From JAVBNN01 sp031551525 (GTDB lineage: Bacteria; Bacillota; Negativicutes; Acidaminococcales; JAISLQ01): a stretch of 64,000 nucleotides of DNA. Numbering within the stretch: position 1 is the stretch's first letter; every line of letters starts with the position of its first letter. The stretch covers positions 22,183-86,182 of the forward strand of contig JAVBNN010000013.1 in assembly GCA_031551525.1 (NCBI GenBank), in the 5' to 3' direction. The position numbers and the translations under genes are program-made. Below are positions 8,865 through 16,349 of this stretch, in pieces. Under the pieces are notes generated by a model. It was not told the origin of the DNA and ran no database searches. It was given only the letters and a program-made list of their open reading frames with translations.

Positions 8865-9230
8865 GTGTTTATAATAAAAGAGTTTGAATTTGACGCTGCG
8901 CATTATTTGCCGGAATATAAAGGAAAATGTGAGGCGCTGCACGGCCATACGTATAAACTGGCGGTCAAGCTGGAAGGCCGTCCCAACGCAGAAAGCATGA
9001 TCATGGATTTTGTCGAACTCAAGAGCATCGTCAAACAGGCAGTCATTGAAAAGCTCGATCATACCTGCCTGAACGATATCATACCGCAGTCTTCGGCGGA
9101 AAATATCATCGTCTGGATATGGGAGCAGCTGGAAAAACCGCTGAAACGCGATAACTGTCGGCTGTATGAAATAGAACTGTGGGAGACCAGGACTAGCGGG
9201 ATAGTATACCGCGGGGAGACTTTGACATGA
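8865..9230 (+). CDS. 6-pyruvoyltetrahydropterin synthase family protein (QueD or FolB-replacing PTPS)
   Basis: This is a COG0720 protein of 121 residues. Zinc ligands are the His of FDAAHYLP and both His of HGH. The catalytic motif is KCEALHGHTYK, that is C-E-x-x-H-G-H, with the Cys of QueD and an adjacent Glu as in PTPS-III. PTPS-III makes 6-hydroxymethylpterin and can replace dihydroneopterin aldolase (FolB). It opens the folE2-folP-folK operon, which has no folB, so a folate role is likely, possibly alongside queuosine synthesis. GTG 8865 has GGGAGG at 8851-8856; the open frame upstream lacks a ribosome site. Its stop overlaps folE2. Confidence 0.9.
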   Translation: MFIIKEFEFDAAHYLPEYKGKCEALHGHTYKLAVKLEGRPNAESMIMDFVELKSIVKQAVIEKLDHTCLNDIIPQSSAENIIVWIWEQLEKPLKRDNCRLYEIELWETRTSGIVYRGETLT

Positions 9231-10003
9231 TGAAAGACGTGCAGAGCGAAAAGGATCACCGGCAGGTGCCCTTGAAACACGTCGGTGTACGCGGTCTGCA
9301 TTGGCCGCTCAAGATGAAAGACCGCGACCGGGGCGAACAAAGTACGGTGGGTGAGCTGGCTTTAGCGGTGGATTTACCGCATGATGCGCGTGGCACACAT
9401 ATGAGCCGGTTCGTGGAGTGCCTGCAAAACATTGAAAGTATTTCCTATGAAGACATAGAAAAAATACTCGATACGCTAAAAACAGCCCTCGGAGCAGAAA
9501 AAGCCATGATGGACATGGAATTTCCATATTTCATCTATAAAAAGGCCCCGGTGAGCGGCCTTCTGGCGCCGGTAGATCTGCGCTGCGTATATCACGCGGA
9601 AAAAGGCACGGAGTATTCCTTGCGGATGCAGGTGGATACTCCGATCATGACGCTTTGCCCCTGTTCGAAAGAAATAAGCTGCCACGGAGCGCACAACCAG
9701 CGGGCCATAGCCAGTATAGAAGTGGAAACGCGCGGGCTGGTGTGGATAGAAGAACTGGCAGAACTGGCCGCCCGTGGAGGGAGCAGCGAGGTATATTCCC
9801 TGCTTAAGCGGCCAGATGAAAAATATATAACAGAAACGTCTTACGAAAACCCGCGTTTTGTCGAGGACGCAGTACGTGAGATCGCGCTCTTGCTGGAAAA
9901 GCATCCGCGCATCATCTGGTACCGGGTAACGGTAGACAGCATAGAGAGCATACATAACCACAACGCTTTCGCCTGTGTCGAGAAAGGCTGGCTGGTAAAA
10001 TGA
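9227..10003 (+). CDS. folE2: GTP cyclohydrolase FolE2 (type IB)
   Basis: This is the metal-flexible GTP cyclohydrolase that converts GTP to dihydroneopterin triphosphate, the first folate step. It has 258 residues. Recognisable family stretches are VGVRGLHWPLKMKD near the N-terminus, LPHDARGTHMSRFVE, the central CPCSKEISCHGAHNQR with its conserved Cys, and SIHNHNAFACV at the C-terminus. The start overlaps the PTPS stop (ATGA; ATG 9230 is an alternative), and its own stop overlaps folP. No folE1 is seen in the window. FolE2 is typical of bacteria facing zinc limitation. Confidence 0.95.
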   Translation: MMKDVQSEKDHRQVPLKHVGVRGLHWPLKMKDRDRGEQSTVGELALAVDLPHDARGTHMSRFVECLQNIESISYEDIEKILDTLKTALGAEKAMMDMEFPYFIYKKAPVSGLLAPVDLRCVYHAEKGTEYSLRMQVDTPIMTLCPCSKEISCHGAHNQRAIASIEVETRGLVWIEELAELAARGGSSEVYSLLKRPDEKYITETSYENPRFVEDAVREIALLLEKHPRIIWYRVTVDSIESIHNHNAFACVEKGWLVK

Positions 10004-11190
10004 TCATCGCAATGACCGGAGATAAAGGGGTCTTGCATGACGAATTGCAAAAGATAGGCGTACATCCGGGCAGCCTGGCTATCTTTCAAAACAGGAGCCA
10101 AATACTGCCGCTCAAAATATTTCGCGTGCGCATGCCGGCTGCCAATATCCTCAAACAAGAGGCAATCAGCGTTGGCGCGGATTGCGCGCTCAACTGCGGC
10201 TGCGTGACCGGCAAGGTGGAAGACAGCGACGTTATCCTTTTTGGAACGCGCAAGCAGTATTATGAACTGCTGGAAAAACTCAAGCCCATGACTTTTTTCG
10301 GCTTGCCTGCTTTGTGTGGAGCGTTGCGTTCCTTTCTCGCACAAAAACCGCCGGAGACGGTACTGGCTGACGGGCGCACGCTCGGTTACGCACGGACAGC
10401 GGTTATGGGTATCATCAACCTGGCACAAGACTCCTTTTACGCCGGATCACGGCAGAGCGGCTTGGCGGATATACTGCGTACGGCGGCGGCCATGCTGGAC
10501 GACGGTGCGGACATACTCGACCTCGGGGCTGAGTCGACCAGGCCGGGCGCGCAGCCTGTCATGGAAACGCTTGAACAGGAGCGGCTTTTACCGGCGGTAG
10601 CAGCGTTGAAAAAGGCCTTCCCTGGCAGTATAGTTTCGGTGGATACCTACCGCGCTTCTACCGCATGCCGTGCTATAGAATGCGGCGCGGACATTATAAA
10701 CGACGTGAGCGCGGCAGGTGACCCGGGCATGGCGCCGCTGGCGGCCAAAACCGGCGTGCCGCTTGTCATAATGCATATGAAGGGCAGTCCCTCTAATATG
10801 CAGGACGATCCACAATACGAAGATGTGGTGCGAGAAGTGTGCGAATTTTTCGCGCGGCGTATAGAGGCGCTCAGCCAGGCCGGTATCACTGGCGACAAGC
10901 TGATTATCGACCCCGGCATAGGTTTTGGTAAAAAAGTGGAACACAACCTCACGCTGATGAGGCGGTTAAAAGAGCTGGGCAGCTTTGGTTTGCCGGTGCT
11001 CCTGGCAGCCTCCCGCAAAGGTACTGTCGGCCAGGTGCTGGGTGGTTTGCCGCCGGAAGATCGCCTCTTCGGAACGGTCGCGTTGAGTTGCCAGGCTGTG
11101 GTGTCCGGTGCGCAGTTGGTGAGGGTACATGATGTGAGGGAAAATGTACAGGCCATACGCATGCTGGAGGCGGTACGGGGATGCACATAG
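10000..11190 (+). CDS. folP: dihydropteroate synthase with N-terminal extension
   Basis: This enzyme joins hydroxymethyl-dihydropterin pyrophosphate with p-aminobenzoate to give dihydropteroate, and is the sulfonamide target. It has 396 residues, about 125 more than E. coli FolP. The DHPS core starts near residue 130 with MGIINLAQDSF, then DILDLGAESTRPG, VSVDTYR, IIDPGIGFGK and AASRKGTVG. The extension (roughly residues 1-120) also occurs in clostridial DHPS and has no clear function. It overlaps folE2 by ATGA and folK by 10 bases, so translation is coupled. Confidence 0.95.
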   Translation: MIIAMTGDKGVLHDELQKIGVHPGSLAIFQNRSQILPLKIFRVRMPAANILKQEAISVGADCALNCGCVTGKVEDSDVILFGTRKQYYELLEKLKPMTFFGLPALCGALRSFLAQKPPETVLADGRTLGYARTAVMGIINLAQDSFYAGSRQSGLADILRTAAAMLDDGADILDLGAESTRPGAQPVMETLEQERLLPAVAALKKAFPGSIVSVDTYRASTACRAIECGADIINDVSAAGDPGMAPLAAKTGVPLVIMHMKGSPSNMQDDPQYEDVVREVCEFFARRIEALSQAGITGDKLIIDPGIGFGKKVEHNLTLMRRLKELGSFGLPVLLAASRKGTVGQVLGGLPPEDRLFGTVALSCQAVVSGAQLVRVHDVRENVQAIRMLEAVRGCT

Positions 11191-11645
11191 TTTATATAGC
11201 CCTCGGGAGCAACCTGGGTGAAAAAACTGAAAATATAAGGACTGCTCTTACCCTGATGAGGGGTATCGGTATAAAAGTTACCCATGTAGCGGGATTGATT
11301 GAAACTCCGCCTTATGGTAAAACAGACCAGCCTGATTTTACCAATACCGTCTGTCGTGCAGAAACGGACTTTACCCCACAGGAACTGCTTTTTCGCCTGC
11401 ACGGGATAGAGGAGGCCATGGGCCGGGTGCGCAAGGAGCGCTGGGGACCGCGCGTCATAGACCTCGATATACTTTTGTATGATGATTTGGTACTTAAAGA
11501 GGAGCGCCTGACCATACCGCATGCAGATATGCTCAACCGCCGCTTTGTTTTGGGGCCGCTGGCCGAAATATCGCCGGGCCTTTTGCATCCGGTAAGCGGG
11601 CGGACGATAAAAGAACAGCTTGAACTCATAAATCGCTTGGAATAA
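11181..11645 (+). CDS. folK: hydroxymethyl-dihydropterin pyrophosphokinase
   Basis: HPPK transfers pyrophosphate from ATP to 6-hydroxymethyl-dihydropterin, supplying the FolP substrate. It has 154 residues, standard for the family. Diagnostic segments are ALGSNLGEKTENI at the N-terminus and RWGPRVIDLDILLYDD in the middle. The latter carries the two Mg-binding Asp of DLDILL. The start overlaps the end of folP. FolB is missing between the enzymes, which leaves the PTPS homologue as the candidate producer of its substrate. Confidence 0.96.
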   Translation: MHIVYIALGSNLGEKTENIRTALTLMRGIGIKVTHVAGLIETPPYGKTDQPDFTNTVCRAETDFTPQELLFRLHGIEEAMGRVRKERWGPRVIDLDILLYDDLVLKEERLTIPHADMLNRRFVLGPLAEISPGLLHPVSGRTIKEQLELINRLE

Positions 11646-11658
11646 TGGGGGAATTTTT

Positions 11659-12891
11659 TTGAACTACTTGCGTGTTTTAAACAAACTACTGATTTACAGG
11701 AACCTTTTGTCAGACGACCTGTTGGACGCCATGATGAAAATGGAAGTGTACAGCGACGAGTGCGCCGTGGCCAGCCGACTGGTCGAAAAAGCAGAAGAAG
11801 TGGGACTGGCGGGAGACCTTGGGACGGAATATATCTTTTACCTGTTGTCTTATGGCGACAACGTATTCAGCCGCACCGCAGAGCGCTGCCAGGGCGAGGT
11901 GGGCAAGAGTCTGCTCGATGCCGCCGCACGGGACATACAGCTCTTGCGCGAATTTTTCAGGCAAAACCCCGGAGAGATATTCAAGGAACCGCTCATGCAC
12001 GACTATAAACCGACGAGAGCCGGGCGCAACCGTTCCCTGGAAGATATCAAAAAATACTTTCTCGACAGCAGCAGTTCGCCGGAAGAGGCGGCCCAGGGAC
12101 TCTGCGGACACTACCGGCGCTACGGCTATGGCATGCTGGCCGACCATATGGCGTTTAAATGGGACGAAGCCACCCACGGTTTTATTGGCGTAAACAGCTG
12201 CGACGGCATCACTTTTGACGATATAATAGGCTACGACAGGCAAAAAGCCGATCTTATCGGCAATACAGAAGCTTTTTTACAGGGTCTGCCCGCCAATAAT
12301 GTTTTACTGTTTGGTGAACGCGGCACCGGCAAATCTTCGTCCATCAAGGCGCTGGTCAACAGGTTTTTTGGCGACGGGCTGCGTTTGGTGGAGATTTCAC
12401 GCTCCCAGTTCGTTCACTTGCCAGCTATTATGGGTCAACTGAAAAACTGGGGCAAAAAATTCATCCTTTACCTTGACGACCTCTCCTTTGAAGAGTTTGA
12501 AGTCGAGTATAAACAGCTAAAATCGGTAATAGACGGCGGTATCGAGGTAAAACCCGACAATGTCCTCATTTACGCCACATCCAACCGCCGCAACATCGTA
12601 AAAGAAGTGTGGGCGGACAGCGAAGGCGACGAACTGCACCGGACAGACACGATAAACGAAAAAGTTTCTTTAGCCGATCGTTTTGGCATAAAGATATTTT
12701 TTATCTCGCCAGACCAGGAGGCGTATTTTAGGATCATCCTGGAAAAAGCCAATAAGGCAAAACTTGGGCTAACACCCGACGAACTCAAAAAAGAAGCCGT
12801 GAAATGGGAAATGACCCATAGCGGGCGCTCCGGGCGCACTGCCGAGCAGCTTATTACTTATCTGATCGGCCGGGGGCAGTCCGTGAGGTAA
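11659..12891 (+). CDS. DUF815 family AAA+ ATPase
   Basis: This 410-residue cytoplasmic protein has a helical N-terminal half and a C-terminal ATPase domain of the DUF815 type. Walker A is FGERGTGKSS near residue 220, Walker B is FILYLDDLSFE, and a sensor-1 asparagine lies in IYATSNRRN. The role of the family is not established. It starts with TTG 11659, 5 nt after GGGGGAA, and lies 13 bases after folK, so it may be transcribed with the folate operon without sharing its function. The next 373 bases hold no intact gene. Confidence 0.9.
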   Translation: MNYLRVLNKLLIYRNLLSDDLLDAMMKMEVYSDECAVASRLVEKAEEVGLAGDLGTEYIFYLLSYGDNVFSRTAERCQGEVGKSLLDAAARDIQLLREFFRQNPGEIFKEPLMHDYKPTRAGRNRSLEDIKKYFLDSSSSPEEAAQGLCGHYRRYGYGMLADHMAFKWDEATHGFIGVNSCDGITFDDIIGYDRQKADLIGNTEAFLQGLPANNVLLFGERGTGKSSSIKALVNRFFGDGLRLVEISRSQFVHLPAIMGQLKNWGKKFILYLDDLSFEEFEVEYKQLKSVIDGGIEVKPDNVLIYATSNRRNIVKEVWADSEGDELHRTDTINEKVSLADRFGIKIFFISPDQEAYFRIILEKANKAKLGLTPDELKKEAVKWEMTHSGRSGRTAEQLITYLIGRGQSVR

Positions 12892-13052
12892 AGATAAATA
12901 GCGAAGTAGAGGCGATTTTCTCCCGGCAGTTATTCGCTGACAAGGTCGAAAGATGAAAATCCTCAGTCAACAATTCATTTTCCAAGCGTGATAAATAATT
13001 GTAAGTGCAAGCAAAATATTATAGAATGGGAACAGACAAAAAAGTCTTGTCA

Positions 13053-13171
13053 ATGCTCAAGTAATAGTCATAGTTATAGCGGCAGTATTTGTTGCAGGCG
13101 GAGAAATGAACGAATCCGCTAAAAAGGGGAAAAATATTTTTGCGCATAAAGGCGTTTTACGGATACCGTAA
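13053..13171 (+). pseudogene. possible eroded small membrane-protein ORF
   Basis: ATG 13053 reads M-L-K then stop. In the +1-shifted frame from 13061 there are 36 open codons, starting VIVIVIAAVFVAGGE and ending at TAA 13169. One inserted base after 13059 would join them into a signal-peptide-like start. No Shine-Dalgarno is convincing, so this may be chance. The rest of the 373-bp gap 12892-13264 shows no gene. Confidence 0.25.
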
Positions 13172-13183
13172 AACGCCTTTATG
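13145..13183 (+). terminator. perfect 18-bp inverted repeat, probable terminator
   Basis: CATAAAGGCGTTTTACGG (13145-13162) and its exact complement (13166-13183) are separated by ATA, then TTTTCC follows. It lies between the DUF815 gene and the lipoprotein gene. The T-run is weak, but the stem is very stable. Confidence 0.65.
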
Positions 13184-13264
13184 TTTTCCAGCCGAAATCT
13201 CAAAAGAATACAAAGTGTATGCTATGCAGCAGAAAGGCAGGAAGTAAGTTTGGGAGGTGCAAGT

Positions 13265-13948
13265 ATGTTGAAAAAACTGTTACAAATTACTACAGGATTG
13301 TTTTTAGCCGTCATTGTTTTCACGGGGTGTATGAAAGGGGAAATTGCGCTAGATGTGAAAAGGGACGGTTCCGGGCGCCTCACCTACAAAATATTGGCGC
13401 AGCCTTACATGCAAAAGCAAATCAAAGAGGAAATGGAGAAGCTAAAGGAAAAAGGCATGACGGTAAACGCCATAAATGAAGAGGGAAAAGGCGGCTTCAC
13501 AGCCGTCAAAGAATTGGACAATTTTTATGAACTGGACAGATTTTTGCTGTTCAATAGTTATGAAAATATCATAGACAATTCCCGGCAGGAAAAAGGATTT
13601 TTTTATAATGAACAGATTTTCGACATCCTCTACCGGGGGCCTAAAAACGAGCCAAAAATGACGGCGGAGCAAAAAAAACAACGCGACGCTATACTTTCTT
13701 CGCTGGATTTTGTTTTTGCACTCAATTTACCGGAGGCGCCTTTAACTCAAAATGCCGAACAGATCGCAGATAATGGAAAAAAACTCACCTGGAAGATCAA
13801 AATGGTTAGCGATACGCATATGACGGCTACGGTAAAAGTGTGGAACTGGGTCAATATAATCATCTTTGCTATTGCCGCGGTAGTGGTAATGACGGGTATA
13901 TGGTGCTCCGGCAGGGCTATGCAGATGCCTCGGCGTGACCGGCTGTAA
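13265..13948 (+). CDS. lipoprotein with C-terminal membrane anchor, DUF3153-like
   Basis: This protein has about 227 residues. A signal peptide ends in the lipobox FTGC (Cys near residue 21), so the N-terminus is lipidated. The extracytoplasmic part opens with a strand region (GEIALDVKRDGSGRLTYKI) followed by charged helices. A hydrophobic segment near the C-terminus (IIIFAIAAVVVMTGIWC) with a short basic tail anchors the other end. This layout recalls the DUF3153 family; function is unknown. ATG 13265 follows GGGAGG (13252-13257); the upstream in-frame ATG 13181 lies inside the terminator hairpin and is rejected. Confidence 0.75.
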   Translation: MLKKLLQITTGLFLAVIVFTGCMKGEIALDVKRDGSGRLTYKILAQPYMQKQIKEEMEKLKEKGMTVNAINEEGKGGFTAVKELDNFYELDRFLLFNSYENIIDNSRQEKGFFYNEQIFDILYRGPKNEPKMTAEQKKQRDAILSSLDFVFALNLPEAPLTQNAEQIADNGKKLTWKIKMVSDTHMTATVKVWNWVNIIIFAIAAVVVMTGIWCSGRAMQMPRRDRL

Positions 13949-14038
13949 ACGGTCGGCTTGTTTTACTAAAAGGAATATTGGCCGCGCCTGTCGAATACCA
14001 ATATGTGCCAACTTTGCTGACAAAGGGGGTATGTGTCA

Positions 14039-14356
14039 ATGGTAAAGACCTTGGTGCTGGCATTATTGCTGGTGATAACCATGGACATACAGTCAGTCGA
14101 TTTTCCCGTAGACACTTTTAGCCATAGTTCCTCTATGCATCACAAAGCTGCTGTTGTGGATAACAACAGCGAAAACAATCCTTTGCCGGGTAAGAAAATA
14201 TTGACAGTGGCACATAAAGAACACGGCAAAGAAGGAGAATTTTCCCTGGACGGTCGTATCCGGAGGCCAGGGCGTCGTGCCGGACAGGCTATTCCGGGCG
14301 ATGACCGGGATTCTTTAGAAGATGATGCAATAGAGGAGGAACTTAGGCGCAAATAA
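14039..14356 (+). CDS. small exported protein, unknown
   Basis: This protein has about 105 residues, with a short hydrophobic start (VKTLVLALLLVITM) that may be a signal peptide. The mature part is very polar: His/Ser/Asn-rich in the middle, then Arg-rich (RIRRPGRRAG) and acidic (DDRDSLEDDAIEEELRRK). ATG 14039 lies 9 nt after AAGGGGG; GTG 14033 is an alternative but too close. No family is recognised. It sits just left of the IS3-like remnant and could be poorly conserved. Confidence 0.5.
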   Translation: MVKTLVLALLLVITMDIQSVDFPVDTFSHSSSMHHKAAVVDNNSENNPLPGKKILTVAHKEHGKEGEFSLDGRIRRPGRRAGQAIPGDDRDSLEDDAIEEELRRK

Positions 14357-14374
14357 TAAAAAAGCCGGCAAATT

Positions 14375-14914
14375 TGAACTGCACCCCAAAAGTTAGACAG
14401 TGTGATACACTGAAAACTGGAAAGGGTATAATAAACTGGACATGAAGTTAAGCGCGAAAGGAGTCCAGTTTAATGAAAAGAGCTATATATGCCAAACAAT
14501 TTAAATTGGCAGCAATAAAAATGGCGGGAGAAGCTGGTGCTTGTGTAAAAACTGTAGTGTATGAGCTTGGCATCAGCATGAGTAGTCTGCGCCGTTGGAT
14601 CAATGAATATGATTAATATGGAGAAAGTGCGTTTCCAGACCATGGAAACGCACTTTTCAATTCAACTTATGAAATCAAAAAACTGCAAAAAGAGAGCTTG
14701 TCCAGTGCGCCAATTACGACACTCCTGAACAAGCCCGTTTAGATATGTTTAAATATACAGAAACTTACTACAACACCAAACGCATACATTCAACCCTGGG
14801 GTATTTATCGCCAGTGGAGTTTGAAGGTCAAAAATCTTTACTTTGTGTCTGCTTTTTCTGGACCTTTCCAGTTTTTCAGTGTATCACACTGTCTAACTTT
14901 TGGGGTGCAGTTCA
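14375..14914 (+). mobile_element. internally deleted IS3-family element
   Basis: The ends are near-perfect inverted repeats: 14375-14425, starting TGAACTGCACCCC, and 14863-14914, ending GGGGTGCAGTTCA, match at 51 of 52 positions with one extra A. Inside are an orfA 5' part with a nonsense codon and an orfB 3' part with IS3 integrase features. The middle of the transposase is gone, so the 540-bp element cannot move alone but could be mobilised by a full copy elsewhere. No convincing target-site duplication is seen: the flanks are AATT and TACA. Confidence 0.88.
14473..14616 (+). pseudogene. IS3-family orfA, truncated by a nonsense codon
   Basis: The first 47 codons encode an OrfA-type helix-turn-helix start (YAKQFKLAAIKMAGEAG, then LGISMSSLRRWINEYD). 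TAA at 14614 stops it, but the same frame continues with YGESAFPDHGNALFNSTYE and KKLQKE. That is normal OrfA sequence, so the stop is a point mutation. AAGGAG precedes the ATG. Confidence 0.8.
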
Positions 14915-14948
14915 TACAGACAGAGCCGGGGTTGTTTTGTTTCGTTAG
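14700..14948 (+). pseudogene. IS3-family orfB (transposase) 3' fragment
   Basis: The frame encodes the integrase-core C-terminus: ANYDTPEQARLDMF, then YYNTKRIHSTLGYLSPVEFE. These are hallmarks of IS3-family OrfB. The DDE residues lie upstream and are deleted; the junction with orfA is near 14695-14705. The frame reads through the right end into flanking DNA and stops at 14946. Confidence 0.8.
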
Positions 14949-15026
14949 ACCGAGGATAATTATTGTGTATTGGGATTACATGATTAGTACTGCATTGTCC
15001 TTTCGAGCGCAGGGAGAAATCTTAGA

Positions 15027-16214
15027 TTACGCTAATATATATTCTGCTATCTCGGCGATTTTTTCCAGAGTTTCCGCCCGGAAGATATAGACGTATTTTC
15101 CCATGGCTCGGGCAAATACTTTTTCCACTTCTTTATGGAGCACTATATACTTGCCGTATTTGGCGAGAATTTCCTCATGGGAGTGCTTATAGGGCTTGTG
15201 GAACTTGCAGCCTACGTATCCTGAGAAGTATTTGGGCTTGCTGGAGGGGACATTCGCCTTGTTGAAGGCGATCATATCTGCCCAGGCCTGATAGATGTCC
15301 ATGTCGGCGGCAAAGTTTATCATGTCGGGGATATAGGCCCCTGGCGGGCGCATATTTACTTCAAGCGCCACGATGTCCCCCGGTTGGCCGAGGCCTGGTT
15401 TGACGGAAGTAAGTTTGAAAAATTCAAAGTGAAAAAAGCGGCTGATTGTGTCGAAAGCCTTGGCGGTGCGACAACCAATGTCGTAAAACTCCGGCGTCAC
15501 TTCCTGTGAGTGAAAATACACATCCGCATCATCGTTGACTATGTCCATCAGGGAAACGGGCAGGTAGTGACTGGCCGCATAAAGGACATTACGGTCGTGG
15601 TCAGTGATGCCGTCGAAGGTGACGATGTTGCCAGGGATGAATTCTTCCATGATGAATTCGCTCGGTGGTTTAGTGTCAAAAAAGCTGTTGAGGCTGTCTA
15701 CGCCAGATAGTTTGTAGGTAGTGGAGGCGCCGACGCCGATATCTGGTTTGGCGATGACCGGCCAGCCCACTTCTTCGATAAATTTTCCGGCCGCTGCAAG
15801 GTCACCGCCGTCGTTTACGAGAATATGGCGCGCTACCGGCACTCCCGCCTGGCGGTAAAAGTCTTTCATCAGAGATTTTCTTTTCATGCCCATGACGCGG
15901 TCACTCTTGATGCCGGGCACGTTAAAATCTGTACGCAGACGGGCGTCACTGGCCAGCCAGTGCTCGTTGAGGGAGTCGATAAAGTCGATGCGTCCGTAGC
16001 GGTGGATAAAGTAACCGCAGGCCTTTTGTATTTGGCGGTAGTCTTCAAGATCATCCACCTTGTAGTAGTCGGCCAGAGCATTGCGCAGCTCCGGGGAGAG
16101 AAGGTGATAGTCCTGGTCGCCGATACCAAGTACGCTGACCTCATTGTTTTTGAGGGCGCGGCAGAACAGCTCGCACTGGTCGGGAAAGTTTGGGGAAATA
16201 AAAATAAAATTCAT
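15027..16214 (-). CDS. ATP-grasp domain protein
   Basis: This 395-residue cytoplasmic enzyme has an N-terminal preATP-grasp fold (NFIFISPNFPDQCELFCRAL) and a central ATP-grasp domain. Visible are the ATP-binding GWPVIAKPDIGVGASTTYKL, the hinge region FIMEEFIPGNIVTFDG, and the metal-binding VALEVNMRPPGAYIPDMIN. Such proteins ligate a carboxylate to an amine or thiol using ATP; the substrates are unknown. The C-terminal ~80 residues resemble no part I can name. ATG 16214 is preceded by AAGGTG. It stands alone beside the IS remnant, divergent from the GlcD-like gene. Confidence 0.82.
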   Translation of the reverse strand: MNFIFISPNFPDQCELFCRALKNNEVSVLGIGDQDYHLLSPELRNALADYYKVDDLEDYRQIQKACGYFIHRYGRIDFIDSLNEHWLASDARLRTDFNVPGIKSDRVMGMKRKSLMKDFYRQAGVPVARHILVNDGGDLAAAGKFIEEVGWPVIAKPDIGVGASTTYKLSGVDSLNSFFDTKPPSEFIMEEFIPGNIVTFDGITDHDRNVLYAASHYLPVSLMDIVNDDADVYFHSQEVTPEFYDIGCRTAKAFDTISRFFHFEFFKLTSVKPGLGQPGDIVALEVNMRPPGAYIPDMINFAADMDIYQAWADMIAFNKANVPSSKPKYFSGYVGCKFHKPYKHSHEEILAKYGKYIVLHKEVEKVFARAMGKYVYIFRAETLEKIAEIAEYILA

Positions 16215-16349
16215 TATTTAGCACCTTTTTCATATATTATAATAGTTTAAAAGTACAACCAACCGCTTTTTTTGTCAAGCAGCCAGCCTTGTTGCCTTAC
16301 GAGGGCAAATGCAGTATTATAATAGTATTCATGCATACGGGAGGTCATT

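Noticed and set aside
12892..13264. tRNA or small RNA gene in the 373-bp gap
   Set aside because: No cloverleaf or CCA end is seen; only the hairpin and possible eroded ORF are reported.
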